A DNA stretch of 64,000 nucleotides from Nectonema munidae (GCA_030549495.1 JAUIRK010000923.1:1-64000), one strand, 5' to 3'. Shown: positions 37,601-49,932, numbered from the stretch's first letter. The notes: generated from the sequence alone by a model not told the origin. Numbers and translations are program-made.

Positions 37601-37807
37601 GAGTCAATGCAGCTGTAAAAAGATTTTTTGTGTACTCAATAACCATTACCTAAATCTGTTCTTACCATTTTATTTATTTATTCAAACCATTCAAAATTAA
37701 GTCATTTAAATTTTGATTAGGAAAATCTGTTTTTTATAAAAAATATATAAGGTCAAGAAAATATTTACATAAAATATTTACATTAAAACAAAAACTTGGA
37801 TTCGACT

Positions 37808-38808
37808 CTGCTGTAGCCAGAAATTGGAAGTTGAGGGGGCCACAGGGGGAAGTTGAGGGGAGGGGGCCTGAATATTTTAATTTAAAATTGGGCAATTTAA
37901 TGCTCTTAAAAATAAGTAATGAATAAATAAAACAATTATTTATAGAAAAAAAACTTTTGGAAAAACTACATGCTCTCTCAAAAAAGTTGAATTCTTGTTT
38001 TATTAGAAAATTTCTTGATCAATTCATCAGTATCATTATTTTTGTATATGTATCTAAATATGACACCAGAATCAAGTTTTTTTTCTCTCGTGCATCATAG
38101 AAGTTAAATTTTTAAAAAAGTATATCATGAGTATTTGAGTATTTTATAGTAACTGTGCATGTTAATAGGAATTAAAATGGTAACAACCTTGAACAGGAGA
38201 TTCAAAACAAATATGAACTGTTTTCACCTCAAAATATTGTGGATGCACCAACATTAAATATATGTTAAAAATAGATTAGACTTCAATTGGAGTCATGTCA
38301 AGTTTTTACACTTGTGATATTTCGTCCTTATGAAAACCCAAATATCTCATTATTTGAAGTTATTATTTTAAAATGCAATTTTCATAGGTTTGAACAACCT
38401 TCTTTTTGCTTAATAAAATATGTTGTTATGTTAGGAACTTTTTTTTCTGTATTAGCATCAAGAGACTTTGGGCTTCGATAATAAGTTCGTGATTATTATC
38501 GGATAAAGAACATTCTTCAAAAAGATATAAAAAAATTTCGTAGTTTTTAACAATAGAGTTGATTGAATCAAAATGTCCTGTACATCTTTGATCCATAATC
38601 CTTTGAATTTTCCCTCCATCATATATTTTCTCAAGATTAGGCTTCTCATAAAATTGTAAATGATTAAAATAATATTTGAAATTCATATAAGAATTCAAAC
38701 ATTAATCACAACAAGATAAAACGGTGATTAGAATGAAAAAAGAAAGAAAATAATAAGAAGTCGGGGGGCACAAGAGGAAGTTGGGGGAGGAGGAGGGAGC
38801 ACGGCCCT
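37808..38808 (-). mobile_element. hAT element (ZMYM/DUF4371-type) with 9-bp flanking repeat
   Basis: GATTCGACT occurs at 37,799-37,807 and again at 38,809-38,817, bracketing about 1.0 kb; an hAT insertion would give 8 bp. Inside, a minus-strand reading (38,698-38,426) has KIQRIMDQRCTGHFDSINSI and LIIEAQSLLMLIQ, similar to the segment of ZMYM-type hAT proteins that follows the TRW motif. The ends carry G-rich tracts with GGAAGTTG in the same orientation, and weakly inverted CTGTAGCCAG/AGGGCCGTGC termini. The element is internally deleted and dead. Confidence 0.6.
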
Positions 38809-38989
38809 GATTCGACTACAAAAATGATAATATAGTAGTAACACTTGGTTTTTTCGTGTCACAAAATGTTCACATCAACTTTTCAAAAAGCTAGGAAATT
38901 TTTTCACAAATAATTGCTAACCTTATATAAACCTTAAACTAATTTTTCTAGTAATTTTTGCTACTATTTAACGATATTTTTATTCAAAA

Positions 38990-39295
38990 CTAGCTATTTA
39001 TATTTTTGAGAGTTGGCAATCCTGACTCCAAGTAATGACTATTGTTTCAAGATAACCAAGATAGTGTTTTGGATCTAAAAAATCGAGTAGGTCAAGTGAT
39101 ACTTGTGGTGCACCCATATGTTGATGAAATTACAGAAGATTTAAAATTAGTTTTGTTTCTATTGTTCAGAATAATTCTTTTTCTTAATATTTTTGATATT
39201 AAAATTTTTTAATTATCCATTTAAATAGTAAAGTTCAGGTTAGTTTTTCTAAAAAGTATGATTTTATTGGCCTCAAAGCATTATACGACTAAATA
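38990..39295. other. Intergenic, no gene seen
   Basis: AT-rich DNA between two transposons, with no supported feature. Confidence 0.4.
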
Positions 39296-39301
39296 GATAT
39301 T

Positions 39302-40941
39302 CCCAAAATAGCTAGTTCTGAAATAGATTGACCAAAACAGTTAGTTCCAAAATAGATAATATACCAAAATAGTTAATTTGGGACTGGCTGTTTAGTCATA
39401 TAATCGTCCGTTTCGACTAGGAAAAATTAGGTTTGGAAGAACACGATTAAAATTTTTTTATTAATTTGTTTTTACAACAGAAATATTGCTATTCATTATG
39501 AAAATAATGAGAAACTATTGAAATTTCTTCATTTTGGAGTCTATGTTTTAATGTTTGTGTTCTTCCATTAATTTCTTTGGCTTTTTTACTTGTAGTCTCT
39601 CTTTCGCCTGATAAATAAGGAGTCAAATTAGTTCTTTGCATAGTTTCTTCCTATTGAATGCCTCTTAAAAACCGCCATATCGAACGATATGGGGAATCAT
39701 ATAAGGTCTGAATTACTCGGTACCATCCTTCAAGCTTGTTCGTGGTTCTTGGTAAATATAATCAGTCGACCTTTGTTTAACACTCCAAATCATTTGTGAA
39801 TATAAAGGTGGCTTTCTCCTTTCTCCTGTCCTTTGAGTCTTTCCAATGTATGCATCTTCAAAATAACAGTATAATTCTTCTATTTTTTGCTCTATTTGAA
39901 GATCTTCAAGTGTATTCAGCAATTCTTCAAATGCTTCATTTATTTCTTCTGGTGGTAGGAATGCTAAAGCAGCAAACAATTTACAATAAAGTCAGGAGTT
40001 CTCAGCATTTACATAACTATTTGTTATACCAATAATTTGAATTTTCCTTCAAAGTCCTGTGAAAGATGGACGAAACATCATTGAATCTCTACATTTTCAA
40101 AGACTTATTTGAAAGCATCCATAACGTCTCAAAATGGTAATTGTGCTTGGCTGTAAGTCTGGGCGCTTTTGTTTAAAGATACGAAAGGCTTTTTTATAAG
40201 TTTCCTTTGTTTTATTTGTCAGTAAGATTTACACACATGCAAATAGATATTCACATTTAATTGTGTGGATCGAGTATAGTTGGTAAAATAATTATGGTAC
40301 CATTTGAGTGTACCGTCACACAACATTCTATAGCAGCTGCCAGTATTTCTAGCATAATTTTACTTGTAAATATTAGTATTTCATTGGAATCACATTCATC
40401 ATAAAGTAAAAACTTTCTTTAGCATTCCCTATTGTAATTGTTTTTAAATGTTCTGGTAAGTTTACTTCTGTAAGCCATTTCGCTTCGGAAAAGTAGGCTT
40501 ACATTTTTTTGTCTTTTTCGTTGGATGCATTTCTTAAGGGCTTTTTTTTGGCATACATGCCGAAGTTTTACAATCAATATTTTGCGTAATATTAGCAATG
40601 TTTCTACTTGGTGGTGCAAGAAGCTCGTTCTCTCAACATACATTCAAATATGACGTGAGTTTGAGCACTTAAATACAGCAAGAAGAAAAATGTATGTTAT
40701 GGTGACACATTCAAATGATATTACCTGAGAAATTGTAAACAGAAAAAGGTAAGTTGTGGTGAGATATTCAAATGATGTAATTTGAATATTACAAGAATAA
40801 TGGGAAATAGGTGTTTTGGTACACTATTTTAAAACCAGCTATTTTTGAACCTGCTTTTATCGTATACTAACTATTATGGAACTAGCTATTTTGGATACTA
40901 GCTATTATGGCATTAACTATTTTGGAACTAGCTGTTTTAGG
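39302..40941 (-). mobile_element. MULE (MuDR-like) element 1 with tandem-repeat termini
   Basis: Both ends are built from a repeated motif. On the right it is variants of AACTAGCTATTTTGGA (40,812-40,941); on the left the reverse complement CCAAAATAGCTAGTT (39,302-39,376). The minus-strand interior reads as a MULE transposase in pieces: TLKWYHNYFTNYTRSTQL, a decayed DFE region, CFVHLSQDFEGKFKLL, ALAFLPPEEINEAFEELLNT, YCYFEDAYIG (39,979-39,870), and LEGWYRVIQTLYDSPYRSIW (about 39,720). Many stops show it is dead. The length is close to the minimum for a MULE carrying one gene. Confidence 0.75.
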
Positions 40942-40999
40942 TTTCACCCCCTCATCAAACACCCTTAAAAATACTTGTTTGTAATTTGTACACCCATAA

Positions 41000-42420
41000 C
41001 TAACCGCAGTGCAGAATTTACTAATACCTTTGAAGGTTAACATTCTTCCCTTCTGTTCATTGTTAAAACTGTAAATTTTCAATGATTTAGTAAGTTATAA
41101 ACCAAATAAAAAATATATGCATGGTCCACAATAGAATTTAAAAGAACATCGAAATGAACTGTTGGAATACACGCACATGTATTTTTAATGATGTTATGTC
41201 TACACAGTTTCTGTATTCAATTTATGCTGAAATAGCCTGTACACCTCAGTAACCAAATCAAATATAGAAGAAACATCATTCATTGGAAGGGTAAACTTTT
41301 ACTTTTGATATTATTTTGAAATAAAATTTTCGCCGAGATTTTGCATGTAGGAATAAGGCGAAAGGTTTTTCAAAATGTAGTCATTATCCAAAATAAACCA
41401 AATTCCTTTTCTAACTGTTTCATCTTCTTACATTTTGCTGACAAGTTTGCCCATAAATTTCAAAATTTTTTACTATAGTAACCTCCATCTTCGATCAACT
41501 CAAAATATACATTTGATCAATTCATTGCCAAAATTAGTGTCACATTTCTTTCTTCGATTAGTGGGTACGATTATATTTGCTCTTTTACATTTTTTAAAAA
41601 TAGTCTGGAATCGAAGTAAATCAAGCTTAGAGCTCCTTTCATCAACAAAGATCAAAGACTTTTATGAATAAGGAGCAAACTTTTGAAGTTACAAAGCATA
41701 GACTTTTCTCTAACAGTATCGATCGATCTATCTATCTGTCTTTTTTGGAGTGACCTGAAGGATATTAACGATAATTTTTAAGTATACTTTTTCAACTTTT
41801 AAAGGAATATCTTTGTTGCAGTTTTTGCTTTATTTCTTCAAACCTTAGGTTGGGGTTGGATTCAACTAAAATGTCAAATAAGAAGGTTTCTCAGAATGAA
41901 AAATGGATCTGAAAAATGGAAAAATGAAAAATGGGGAAAGTGATTTTCACTTTCACTTCATTCCATTCTTCACTACTCAATTTGATAAAGCTTTTCTGTA
42001 AAAGCGAAATATATCATTTCATTTATCTTTTTGTTCCAAATAAAAACTCTTAAACTATTTTTTATCTACTGATATCAATGGAACAACCTATTACTTGTGA
42101 TTTCAAATATTCCTATAATAATTTTTTTCTATATACCGTTATGAAAAAAGTGTTGATATAGCCATTATATATTTAAGAGTGTTTTTAGGGCTCTATTACA
42201 ATTAGAATTTCTATAGACGCTTATTAATAATCTCTCTCTATGTTCAAAAAAATATATACTTCTTATAGAAGTTCTTGTAAGCACGAAAGGCAAGAGTTTA
42301 ATCATTTTTTCTTTCATGATTGAATATACAAAAGAAATATCCAAAGAAGAATATTTAAACGAATTTTCTAGTTTGAATAAAAGACTATAATTATACATTT
42401 TTTTGTGTGGTTAACAATAC
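41000..42420. other. Intergenic, no gene seen
   Basis: AT-rich, with a short GATC/TATC run near 41,720. No supported gene. Confidence 0.4.
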
Positions 42421-42423
42421 ATC

Positions 42424-42540
42424 GAGCCTCAATGGTTATTAGGGTGTACCTCTCAGCTTAACAGTTGGAGGTCAGGGGTTCGATCCCTAAGGCTCCCAAC
42501 TCTTAAAAACAAATTCACAAAAACTGTGATTAACCATCTA
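42424..42540 (+). repeat. tRNA-like SINE or tRNA pseudogene, copy A
   Basis: GAGCCTC at 42,424 can pair with AAGGCTC at the end of the tRNA-like part (one mismatch). TGGTTATTAGGGTGT resembles an A box and GGGGTTCGATCCCT is a good B box. The anticodon stem is poor. The tail AAAACAAATTCACAAAAACT then GTGATTAACCATC is shared with the copy 313 bp downstream, so both are copies of a short interspersed element rather than functional tRNA genes. Confidence 0.65.
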
Positions 42541-42736
42541 AAAGCTGAAAATTAAAAGAAAATCTTTGAGTAAAATAAGTTTATAATATGGTTACTAGAT
42601 TTTTTTGAACTATCAAAGATTTAGTCAAAATTTCATATTCCTCACCTTAAATAAAATTTTAAAATTCTTAATCAAAATATTATTATTTTCAAAAATATAG
42701 TATATTTAAAATGATATGGTTTACATTTTGTGTTAA

Positions 42737-42850
42737 GAGCCTCAATGGTTGTTAGGGTGTACCCCTCAGCTTAACAGTTAAAGGTCATGGATTCGATTCC
42801 CAAGTCTTCTAACTCTAAAAACAAATTCATAAAAATTGTGATTAACCATC
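42737..42850 (+). repeat. tRNA-like SINE or tRNA pseudogene, copy B
   Basis: Same order as copy A, with GAGCCTCAATGGTTGTTAGG, a weaker B box (GGATTCGATTCCC) and the tail AACTCTAAAAACAAATTCAT then GTGATTAACCATC. The acceptor stem no longer pairs. Confidence 0.65.
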
Positions 42851-43848
42851 CTAAGCATAATGCAAGCATATAGCCTTACAGTTGAAAGTTCTTTGATACC
42901 AACAAACCAACAACATTTCGTTTAAATTAATTTTTCTTTTAAGTATTATAATTTGTTGTTATTTTGTTTTAAGAAAGGTTAAGGACTACTACAATATTTA
43001 TATAACTAAGAGAAATTTTAATTTTTTTTAAAATTAAAATTTTTTAATATAACTTTTATGCAATCTTTTAATATAAATGTCTAATGAAAACTCAAATATA
43101 TTTTCCTCCTTTAGTCCAGATTGTGATAGTAATAAATTTACTATTAATTGTTTATTTTACATCTCTTAACTTTAAATTTTATATTATCAGCGCATCTAAT
43201 TTTTAAATATTTTGCTTAGATTTTTTTGCTATACAAGACATATATGTTTATAAACCATTTATTGGGCACAGTTTTAAAAACATGTATTTTCGCTGACAAT
43301 CCGCTTTTTCAAACATAATGCGGAGAAAAAAGAGGTTAGTGTCTTAGGTAGGCTAGTGTCGTCTGTTTACTTTATGTACTAAATTAATGGGTCACCTTCA
43401 GTATCAAAACAATTTATAAACCATTACAAGCTCAAAATTAAATTCTAAATTTTGAGAGAAATGTGTATAAAAACAAATGGTACAAAGAACAGTTGTAGTG
43501 TGGTTCCACCCAACATAAAATGTAGCATGACTATCATGTACTATGATTAAATATATAACACAAACGAAGTTTTATTTAAAAATGAAGCAGGACTTAAAAT
43601 AGCAAAATTAGCAGGATTCGGAGTCTGTGTATAGATAATTTTTTTCAGAATTAAGCATTAGACATTGTCGGAAAAATATAATTATTTTTTTAATATAGTA
43701 AACGTTTACATCCTAATTATTACATACTCCCTTCTCTGTTTTATGACATTTGTTCAGTAAAACAAGGTATTGATTTCATTTTGTTGGTAGGTAGATCTCG
43801 TCTTACCAATCAAACTAAGATCCTTGATTAAATGATTCTTTTTTTAAG

Positions 43849-43925
43849 TTAAACCGAAACAAGAATTTTTATCTAAAGAAATTCCTATTCCACGACAGAA
43901 ATCCGAACGTGGGTTGAATGGAGAA
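43849..43925 (+). CDS. Candidate internal exon, unassigned
   Basis: A 77-base segment lies between a pyrimidine-rich acceptor (ATTCTTTTTTTAAG) and a consensus donor GTAAGT. It is open in the frame reading KPKQEFLSKEIPIPRQKSER then GLNGE. It would end in phase 0, matching the start phase of the PHD exon at 55,340. No domain is recognised. It could be an exon of the ZMYND11-like gene or chance. Confidence 0.2.
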
Positions 43926-45100
43926 GTAAGTTTTTTGCTATTTCTCTCAATTAGCCACACCCAGGCGGCACACTGTTGAAATTATTAGGGGTAGTCGGAA
44001 TTTTTTTTAGGGGATGGCGATAAATTATATTTACTATAAAATTACCATATTTATTTACTCATTTTTTATATTTTATACAGAAATATAGGTAAAGTAAAGT
44101 TTAAAATAAAAAGAAATTTAGTCCACTTTTTTGAAATAAGCGAAAAACAAACACTGGAATTTCACATACCTCTCGATTCCAAAAAGGAGGACAAATTTTT
44201 CTGAATTCCTACTCCTCTCTTGTCTATTCTATTTCATTCCTAATTAAGCTTAATCTAAACTTTAACCCCGCCCTATTAAGCTTAACGTCAACAATTAACG
44301 AGGACTTATATATAGCAACATGCATAACAAAACTTTCTCCCTTCAAATAGATGCGCACCATATCCAAATTATGTGTAGAAAAGGGGTAAATGTATCAATT
44401 ACCAATACAAAAAATTAAAAATTTTATTGAATGAAAAAAATCATTCATTAATTTTCAGTTGTTCCATTTCTTCTTCCTAAAAAATGAAATTCTTTTATTG
44501 AGAAAAATAAATTAAAAAACGCTTTCTGAGGTAATTTCTATCAAAGATGTAAAACAGAACAAAAGTTAGAAAACTTGGTATTAGAATTTTTTCATTCTTT
44601 TTAGTGTATAAGAATAAATGTAAGTTAGTTAGACTCTCAAAAAAAGGTATAAAATAAAGATAAAATTGTGCAAACAAAAATCAAACTATAAATTAAAATA
44701 CTTCATTTTTCTCAGCATCATTGAAAAAATAGTTTAAAAGTTAAATTGGTGCAAGCGAACACAAAGTAGTCAAACTAATTTTGCCCGAGTCAGCTTTCAA
44801 AAACAAAGAATTTTCAAATACAAAGTTAAAAAATATTAAAATGTAATAATAATTTTTTATGAAGCAAAATAAAATAGTTAAATGATACAAACAGAAAATA
44901 GTCAGACGTTCTGATTCAAGATCTACAAAAAGTAAAATAACAACTTTTTAACCTTTTGAAATGATTTGCCTTTTATAATAACTTTTAAAGAAAAAAAGCC
45001 TACCAGAAAAAGTTATAGAGCTTCAACAAAAACTAAAAATTTTTACAGCATAGCTTAAGTTTTTTGAAAAGTAATTTGACGTATCTACTACTGCATACTC
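43926..45100. other. Intergenic or intronic, no gene seen
   Basis: AT-rich; no supported feature. Confidence 0.4.
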
Positions 45101-45107
45101 TATGGGT

Positions 45108-45255
45108 GGCATGGCAGGTTGGTTGAGATGATGGACTTAGCACGGAAGGCTCTGGGTTCGATTCCTCATCGATACCAATTTGTTCATAGTTTAACATAAG
45201 CGCTACACCAGTGCCTTGTCAATGAAAACACATCCACGCTACCTTTACCCTACCT
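45108..45255 (+). repeat. tRNA-derived SINE, copy 4
   Basis: Head GGTGGCATGGCAGGTTGGTT with A box-like TTGGTTGAGATGATGG, B box TGGGTTCGATTCC, body TTCATAGTTTAACATAAGCG, and tail GAAAACACATCCACGCTACC then TTTACC. It is among the best preserved copies of the family. Confidence 0.75.
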
Positions 45256-45519
45256 TTTGCTCAAAATTGAAAATTTTGCTACATAATTAACATAAGAGAG
45301 AAAGGAGACAAAATAAATGAATAAAGCAATTTTCACTATTTTAAAATGAAACTCTCTGTTCTCAGAATAATTTAAAATAATAGGGGGCATAAAAAATGAG
45401 AAAATTTTTTAGCTTTTTAACATTGCTTTTAAACGGAATAGCTAGTAAAAATATTCATTCCCAAATAGCTATTGTTGAAAAAAATTTCTTGACATGAAAA
45501 AATTAGTTTGAAGATCGCC

Positions 45520-45930
45520 ACAAAGGCGTATCTGGATTGGATATTCTGAAGAACTATCTTGGATGGAGCAGGTATTTCAATTTGACAATGTGGTGCTTAT
45601 CCATGACTATACACGATGCCTTGGCTCAAAAGCAACACAGTCACTTCTTTCTTAGAGGATGCTATTTTTGCGAGGGCACAACTGCTTCAGGGATACCCAG
45701 ATCTAAGTCTTCTTGATTACCTTTTGTGGACCCTAGTCAAGGATGAATGCTTAACCACTCTCCAGTGTCAATAGATTGAAGACTTGCATCTCATCAGATA
45801 TTCTGAGGTTGCGGCAACTTGACAAAAGTTCTATTCTCTTGCGGAAACACTAATTGACCAAAAGGCGACCATATTGAGAGATAAATGTTCTTGTACTAAT
45901 ACAAATGGCATTCAAATCACATCTATGTAG
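45520..45930 (+). pseudogene. Tc1/mariner-type transposase fragment
   Basis: The segment reading GYPDLSLLDYLLWTLVKDEC (45,696-45,755) matches the SPDLNPLDYFLWGxLKDxV signature that carries the last catalytic residue of Tc1/mariner-like transposases. Upstream NVVLIHDYTR resembles the preceding DNARPH-type strand. Frame changes and stops mark it as dead. Confidence 0.5.
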
Positions 45931-46184
45931 CAGCGTGATTATAGTATGTATAACTAGTTTCATGTATCTAAAATCGTTTTAACAATTTTAGACCTAATGG
46001 GACACCAGTGCACGATAAAATAACTTAAGTTGTATGAAAACGCTTTGAAAAATAAAAGCAGATCCTTTGTTTTCAAAAACCTTGCTCCTAAATTGTTATC
46101 TTATCTGCAACATCCGAACTTGTATCTACTGAGAACGTGAGAAAACCAGAATCTTGTTTTAAACCCATATTGCGTTGTTCATAT

Positions 46185-47215
46185 ATAGCAGGGCGGCAAC
46201 CTTTTTAGAATGAGGGCCAGATTAGACTTTTGGTAGGACACTGCTGGCCTGTTCCCCTCAAAGGTGATGTGGAATTGATCAGTTTCATTACAACAGCCAT
46301 GGCATCAAAATATTGTTAGACTTGGTACAGATGGACTCTTAGTGGATGATGCAACGAACCTTGTGACTCCTAGTAGTGAAACAGCGCCTTTTTCCCCTAC
46401 TATCACGCACACAAGACAAGAAATCCAAAAATCCGGCTCCACACACTGAAGCACGGCGTCGAAAATGTTTTTCCAGTGGTGGTGCCACGTAGCTGGATAA
46501 ATTGGAGAAATTACTCAGACATTTGGAGGTCAGTAGTGAGACCTCCAAATAAAAACTGCCACCTAGGCCATATTATTTGCATGGGTGCTGTCGTTGAAAG
46601 CAATGGAGAAGGCAACCAAAGTTGAGCAGCGAGTCTTCAGTGAGTCGTACATGTTGTCTGACATCTGTTCGTACTTTCAAAAGTAGAACGGTGCTCTGGA
46701 CAAATAGAGCCGGCCACAGCATCAAGGCACTCCTTGAAGTCTTCATCCATGAATGCCTTCATCCTGCGAGAAAGAACATGAGAGACCACATAATTTGCAC
46801 GAGTCACATTCTTCGCTTCAACAGTCTACTTCCGAAAAAACACAACTTGTTTTCCTGCAGGCCACCTGACAGTCTAACAATCGCGTCTTTTCTCTCAGCA
46901 GCAGACATTGATGCAAAATTTGATGATCCGTGTTCTGTCCCCCAGTGGTGCTGCACGTTGTATTTCTTCATCACAGCCACTTTCTTCAAGCATAATACGC
47001 TCTGGGCGTGTCAAAAACGATTGATGAAAAGGTATTTTTCTGATTCGGGGTTGAAGGCCTGACCGTGAAAGTCCACTTTTCTCACACAGGTTTGCAGACA
47101 TGATTGCAGAAAGCTGAGCAAAACGGGAAATAAATTTAATAAGATTTATAAAGCTAAAAATAAATAAATCAATAAAATTATCCTTCAAACAAAACTTTAT
47201 ATGCGCCACCACTAT
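46185..47215 (-). pseudogene. hAT (ZBED5/GTF2IRD2-like) transposase fragment
   Basis: The left end begins CAGGGCGGCAACCTTTTTAG, an hAT-like terminus. On the minus strand, IRKIPFHQSFLTRP (47,060-47,020) then VAVMKKYNVQHHWGTEH (46,980-46,930) and LSGGLQENKLCFFG follow the BED-finger pattern of the GTF2I/ZBED5-type hAT proteins: K-Y-N-V, HxxxxH and a following helix. Local GC is high for the window. The catalytic part is missing or unrecognisable, so this is a remnant. Confidence 0.5.
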
Positions 47216-47648
47216 ACTGCATTAAAATTCAAAATCAATGATTGAAATAAGGGCAACACCCATGACACTTGTAGGAAGACAAAGCCAAACATTATCGAAT
47301 GAAACTGTGATGAGATTACCCCAAAAATCAAGTCTTCATCGAACTCCACAACTACTAAAAAAGCTTCCATCTTGCTCTCAGCAAATTCAATAGATTTTGA
47401 AATTTCTGATAAATATCGGGGAATCCTTTTGCACGATTCTGGTATTCTGACTCAGAGAGATTTCTTTTATTTGGTGATAGTAAAATTATAGCTGCTTTGT
47501 TCCGTCTAAGTATTTGGTTTGCAGATGGAAAATTCAAAGTTGCACCCTCTAAATTTTTTCAATTATATACATAACATTTTCATTTTGGAGTATGTCGGTC
47601 GTAAACCATTTGCAATATATGCGCTTTAAAAAAACAAAAATAGAAATA

Positions 47649-49932
47649 CAGTAAAACCTTGATATTATGGACACCTAAAAATCATCAAAAAATGTCCATA
47701 TTAGTGACGTGACCCTATTAGCGAGATTGCCTAAAAAAATTTGATTTAAAGTTTTAATATTTAAAAGAGATATATAGAGTTTTTTTAAGGTAAGGTCATA
47801 AAACGGAAGGTTTAAAAAGTAAATATTAGCATTAAAAAGATGAAATAACTTTATTGACAGACAAATCATTCCCGTCGTTTAAAATACTCCAAAATCTTTG
47901 TCTGTTTAAAAATACTTCTATGAGCATGGTCTTCTAAATCTGCTTCAACTGAAGATAGAGAAGAAAAAATTTCATCCAAACGTTTGCTTAAACAAAAAAA
48001 CTGTAATTTTTTTGTAATATCGATGGCTTCTGAAAATGTTCTGATTGAATTGGATTTTACTTCTTGTTCATCTTCTTCGCTTTCATTTTTGTCATCTTCA
48101 ATGGCATCAACTTCTAAGTGAATACTTTGATCACTTGAATCGTCACAGGATTGAATTGCACTATCAAATGTTACATACTCCTGTATCTCCATGACATCTG
48201 TAATATCGAATGCTTTAGCAGTGGAGTCAATTAACTCTTCAAAATAATCATAAGTTTCTTCTACTATCATAAAATCACTTTTTTTAAAACACTTTAAAAC
48301 TGCTGTACTCTTTATTTCTGCAATAGAAGTAGCAATCAATTTAATCGCTTGAAAAGGTGTGACATGCTTGTTTATCGAAAACTCTTTCAATTGAACACAA
48401 AATGGATCTTAAAAGACGTTTCCTGTAATTTTTTTGAAATTGTAAATGATACCCTGATCTAAAGGTTGGATCATTGATGTCATATTTGGCGGAAAAAAAC
48501 AACTTTGATGTTTGAGAGTTTCAAGTTTTTGGAGTGACTTGTACAATTGTCAACAAAAACAAGTGAATGCTTTTTTTGAAGATAAAACTTTCGATTCAGT
48601 TTTTCTAAGACTTGAACAAAAATTTTATAAGTCATCCATGCCTTTTTATTGTGATAATAGTGGACAGAAAGAGAGTCAATTTGAATACACTTGAAAGATC
48701 TTGGTCGAGCAGCTGACCCAATTACGATAGGTTTTTCCATCTCTCCAGCCATATTAGTTATCATGACAACCGTAAGACGATCTTTACTTTTTTCCCACCG
48801 CAGGTATCTTTTCCTCGAATATTTAATGTACGAGAAGGCAAAGCTCGGTAAAATAATCCTGTTTCGTCTAAATTGTAAATGCTTTCAGCCGATAATATCC
48901 ATCAATGATAAACGGAAGACGACTTTTCTTCTTAAAAAACGTACCTAGATTCACGCTTCCACTTTCCCCATTAATAACTTTCGAATGTAGTCCATAAAAA
49001 CGTTTAAAGTTACTCAACCATCCATTTGAAGCTTTGAAATTCGGTAATTTCAAACCATTGGCAATTGATATAGCTTTTTCTTGTAACAATGGAGCACTAA
49101 CAGGAATATTACGTGAGCTTACTGAAGTGTACCATTCCCAACGTTGTTCCTCCAGTTCATAGTATGGTCGAGAAAAAAAGCGCTTACGATTTATGTCCAC
49201 GTTACCCTGAAATTTTTTTTCTAAAGACATTTTGGCTTTCAATATTTTTGCAACTTGTGATTTGCTGCAATTAAACTGGACTATAATCTCAATTTTTCTA
49301 TCAAGAGTGAACTCTTTTCTCTGAGGTGTGCAAGGTTTTGCTTTGCTAGACATTTTATGAAAGACTAAATTATAGAAAGTGTCGTTCTATTTTAAAACAA
49401 GCAAATGACTGATGAGATATAAAATGTGCTTTTATTAGAAACAGGATAGTTAAACAAAGAAAAGAGGAAGCATGTAAATGTATGATACACACTGTAAGTA
49501 CCATGTGCTAACAGGGTTCAAGCTTTTATCCTAGCATTAGCTTACCATTTTTAAAGCACAACTCATATAAGTAGATAAAGCTGGATGTCTCTCCACATCA
49601 TTTTGACGACTCACTATAGTGGTTAACAAAGGCCTTAACAGTATTTAGAACAATATTGCTAAGAATATGCATCAAAAGCGTCTTGCAGTTGCACTGAGTT
49701 TCATAGAAAGAGAAGCAGATGCGTGTAATTTTGTTTTTATCAAAATGTAGTGTCCTCATTATCGAGGTTTTATTTAAAAGTCATCGATACTAGTGTCCAT
49801 TCCCGGAGTAGTGAGGTGTCCTCATTATCGAGTTACATTTCCTATGTTTTTAATGTAAAATCAAACCGTCATTTCAAAAATGTCCACCGTATTGAGGTGT
49901 CCTTATTATTGAGGTCTCCACAAACCGAGGGC
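47649..49932 (-). mobile_element. pogo/Tigger-type DNA transposon inside MULE 2
   Basis: The element is about 2.28 kb, bordered by TA on both sides (47,647-47,648 and 49,933-49,934). Ends contain ACCTTGATATTATGGACACC on the left and, reverse-complemented, ACCTCAATAATAAGGACACC on the right. The minus-strand transposase is in three readable parts. 49,353-48,868 has the CENP-B-type helix-turn-helix domain (FTLDRKIEIIVQFNCSKSQV; FKASNGWLSNFKRFYGLHSK). 48,764-48,480 has the DDE core with VFVDNCTSHSKNLKL. 48,390-47,866 is the acidic C-terminus. At least two frame breaks separate them, so the copy is inactive though nearly full length. Confidence 0.85.
49747..49920. repeat. Subterminal repeats of the pogo element
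   Basis: GTGTCCTCATTATCGAG occurs near 49,750 and 49,816, and a variant GTGTCCTTATTATTGAGG near 49,894. These match the terminal inverted repeat motif and may be repeated transposase binding sites. Confidence 0.6.

Noticed and set aside
42424-42495. Functional tRNA gene
   Set aside because: The B box is good but the anticodon stem does not form properly, and a second copy shares the non-tRNA tail, so a SINE-like origin is more likely.
46622-47062. 146-codon plus-strand frame
   Set aside because: It lies opposite an hAT-like BED-finger remnant that reads on the minus strand, and its own sequence matches no family pattern.
49600-49625. GACTCACTATAG resembling a phage T7 promoter
   Set aside because: It is a chance match within transposon sequence in animal DNA, with no other sign of vector or phage.
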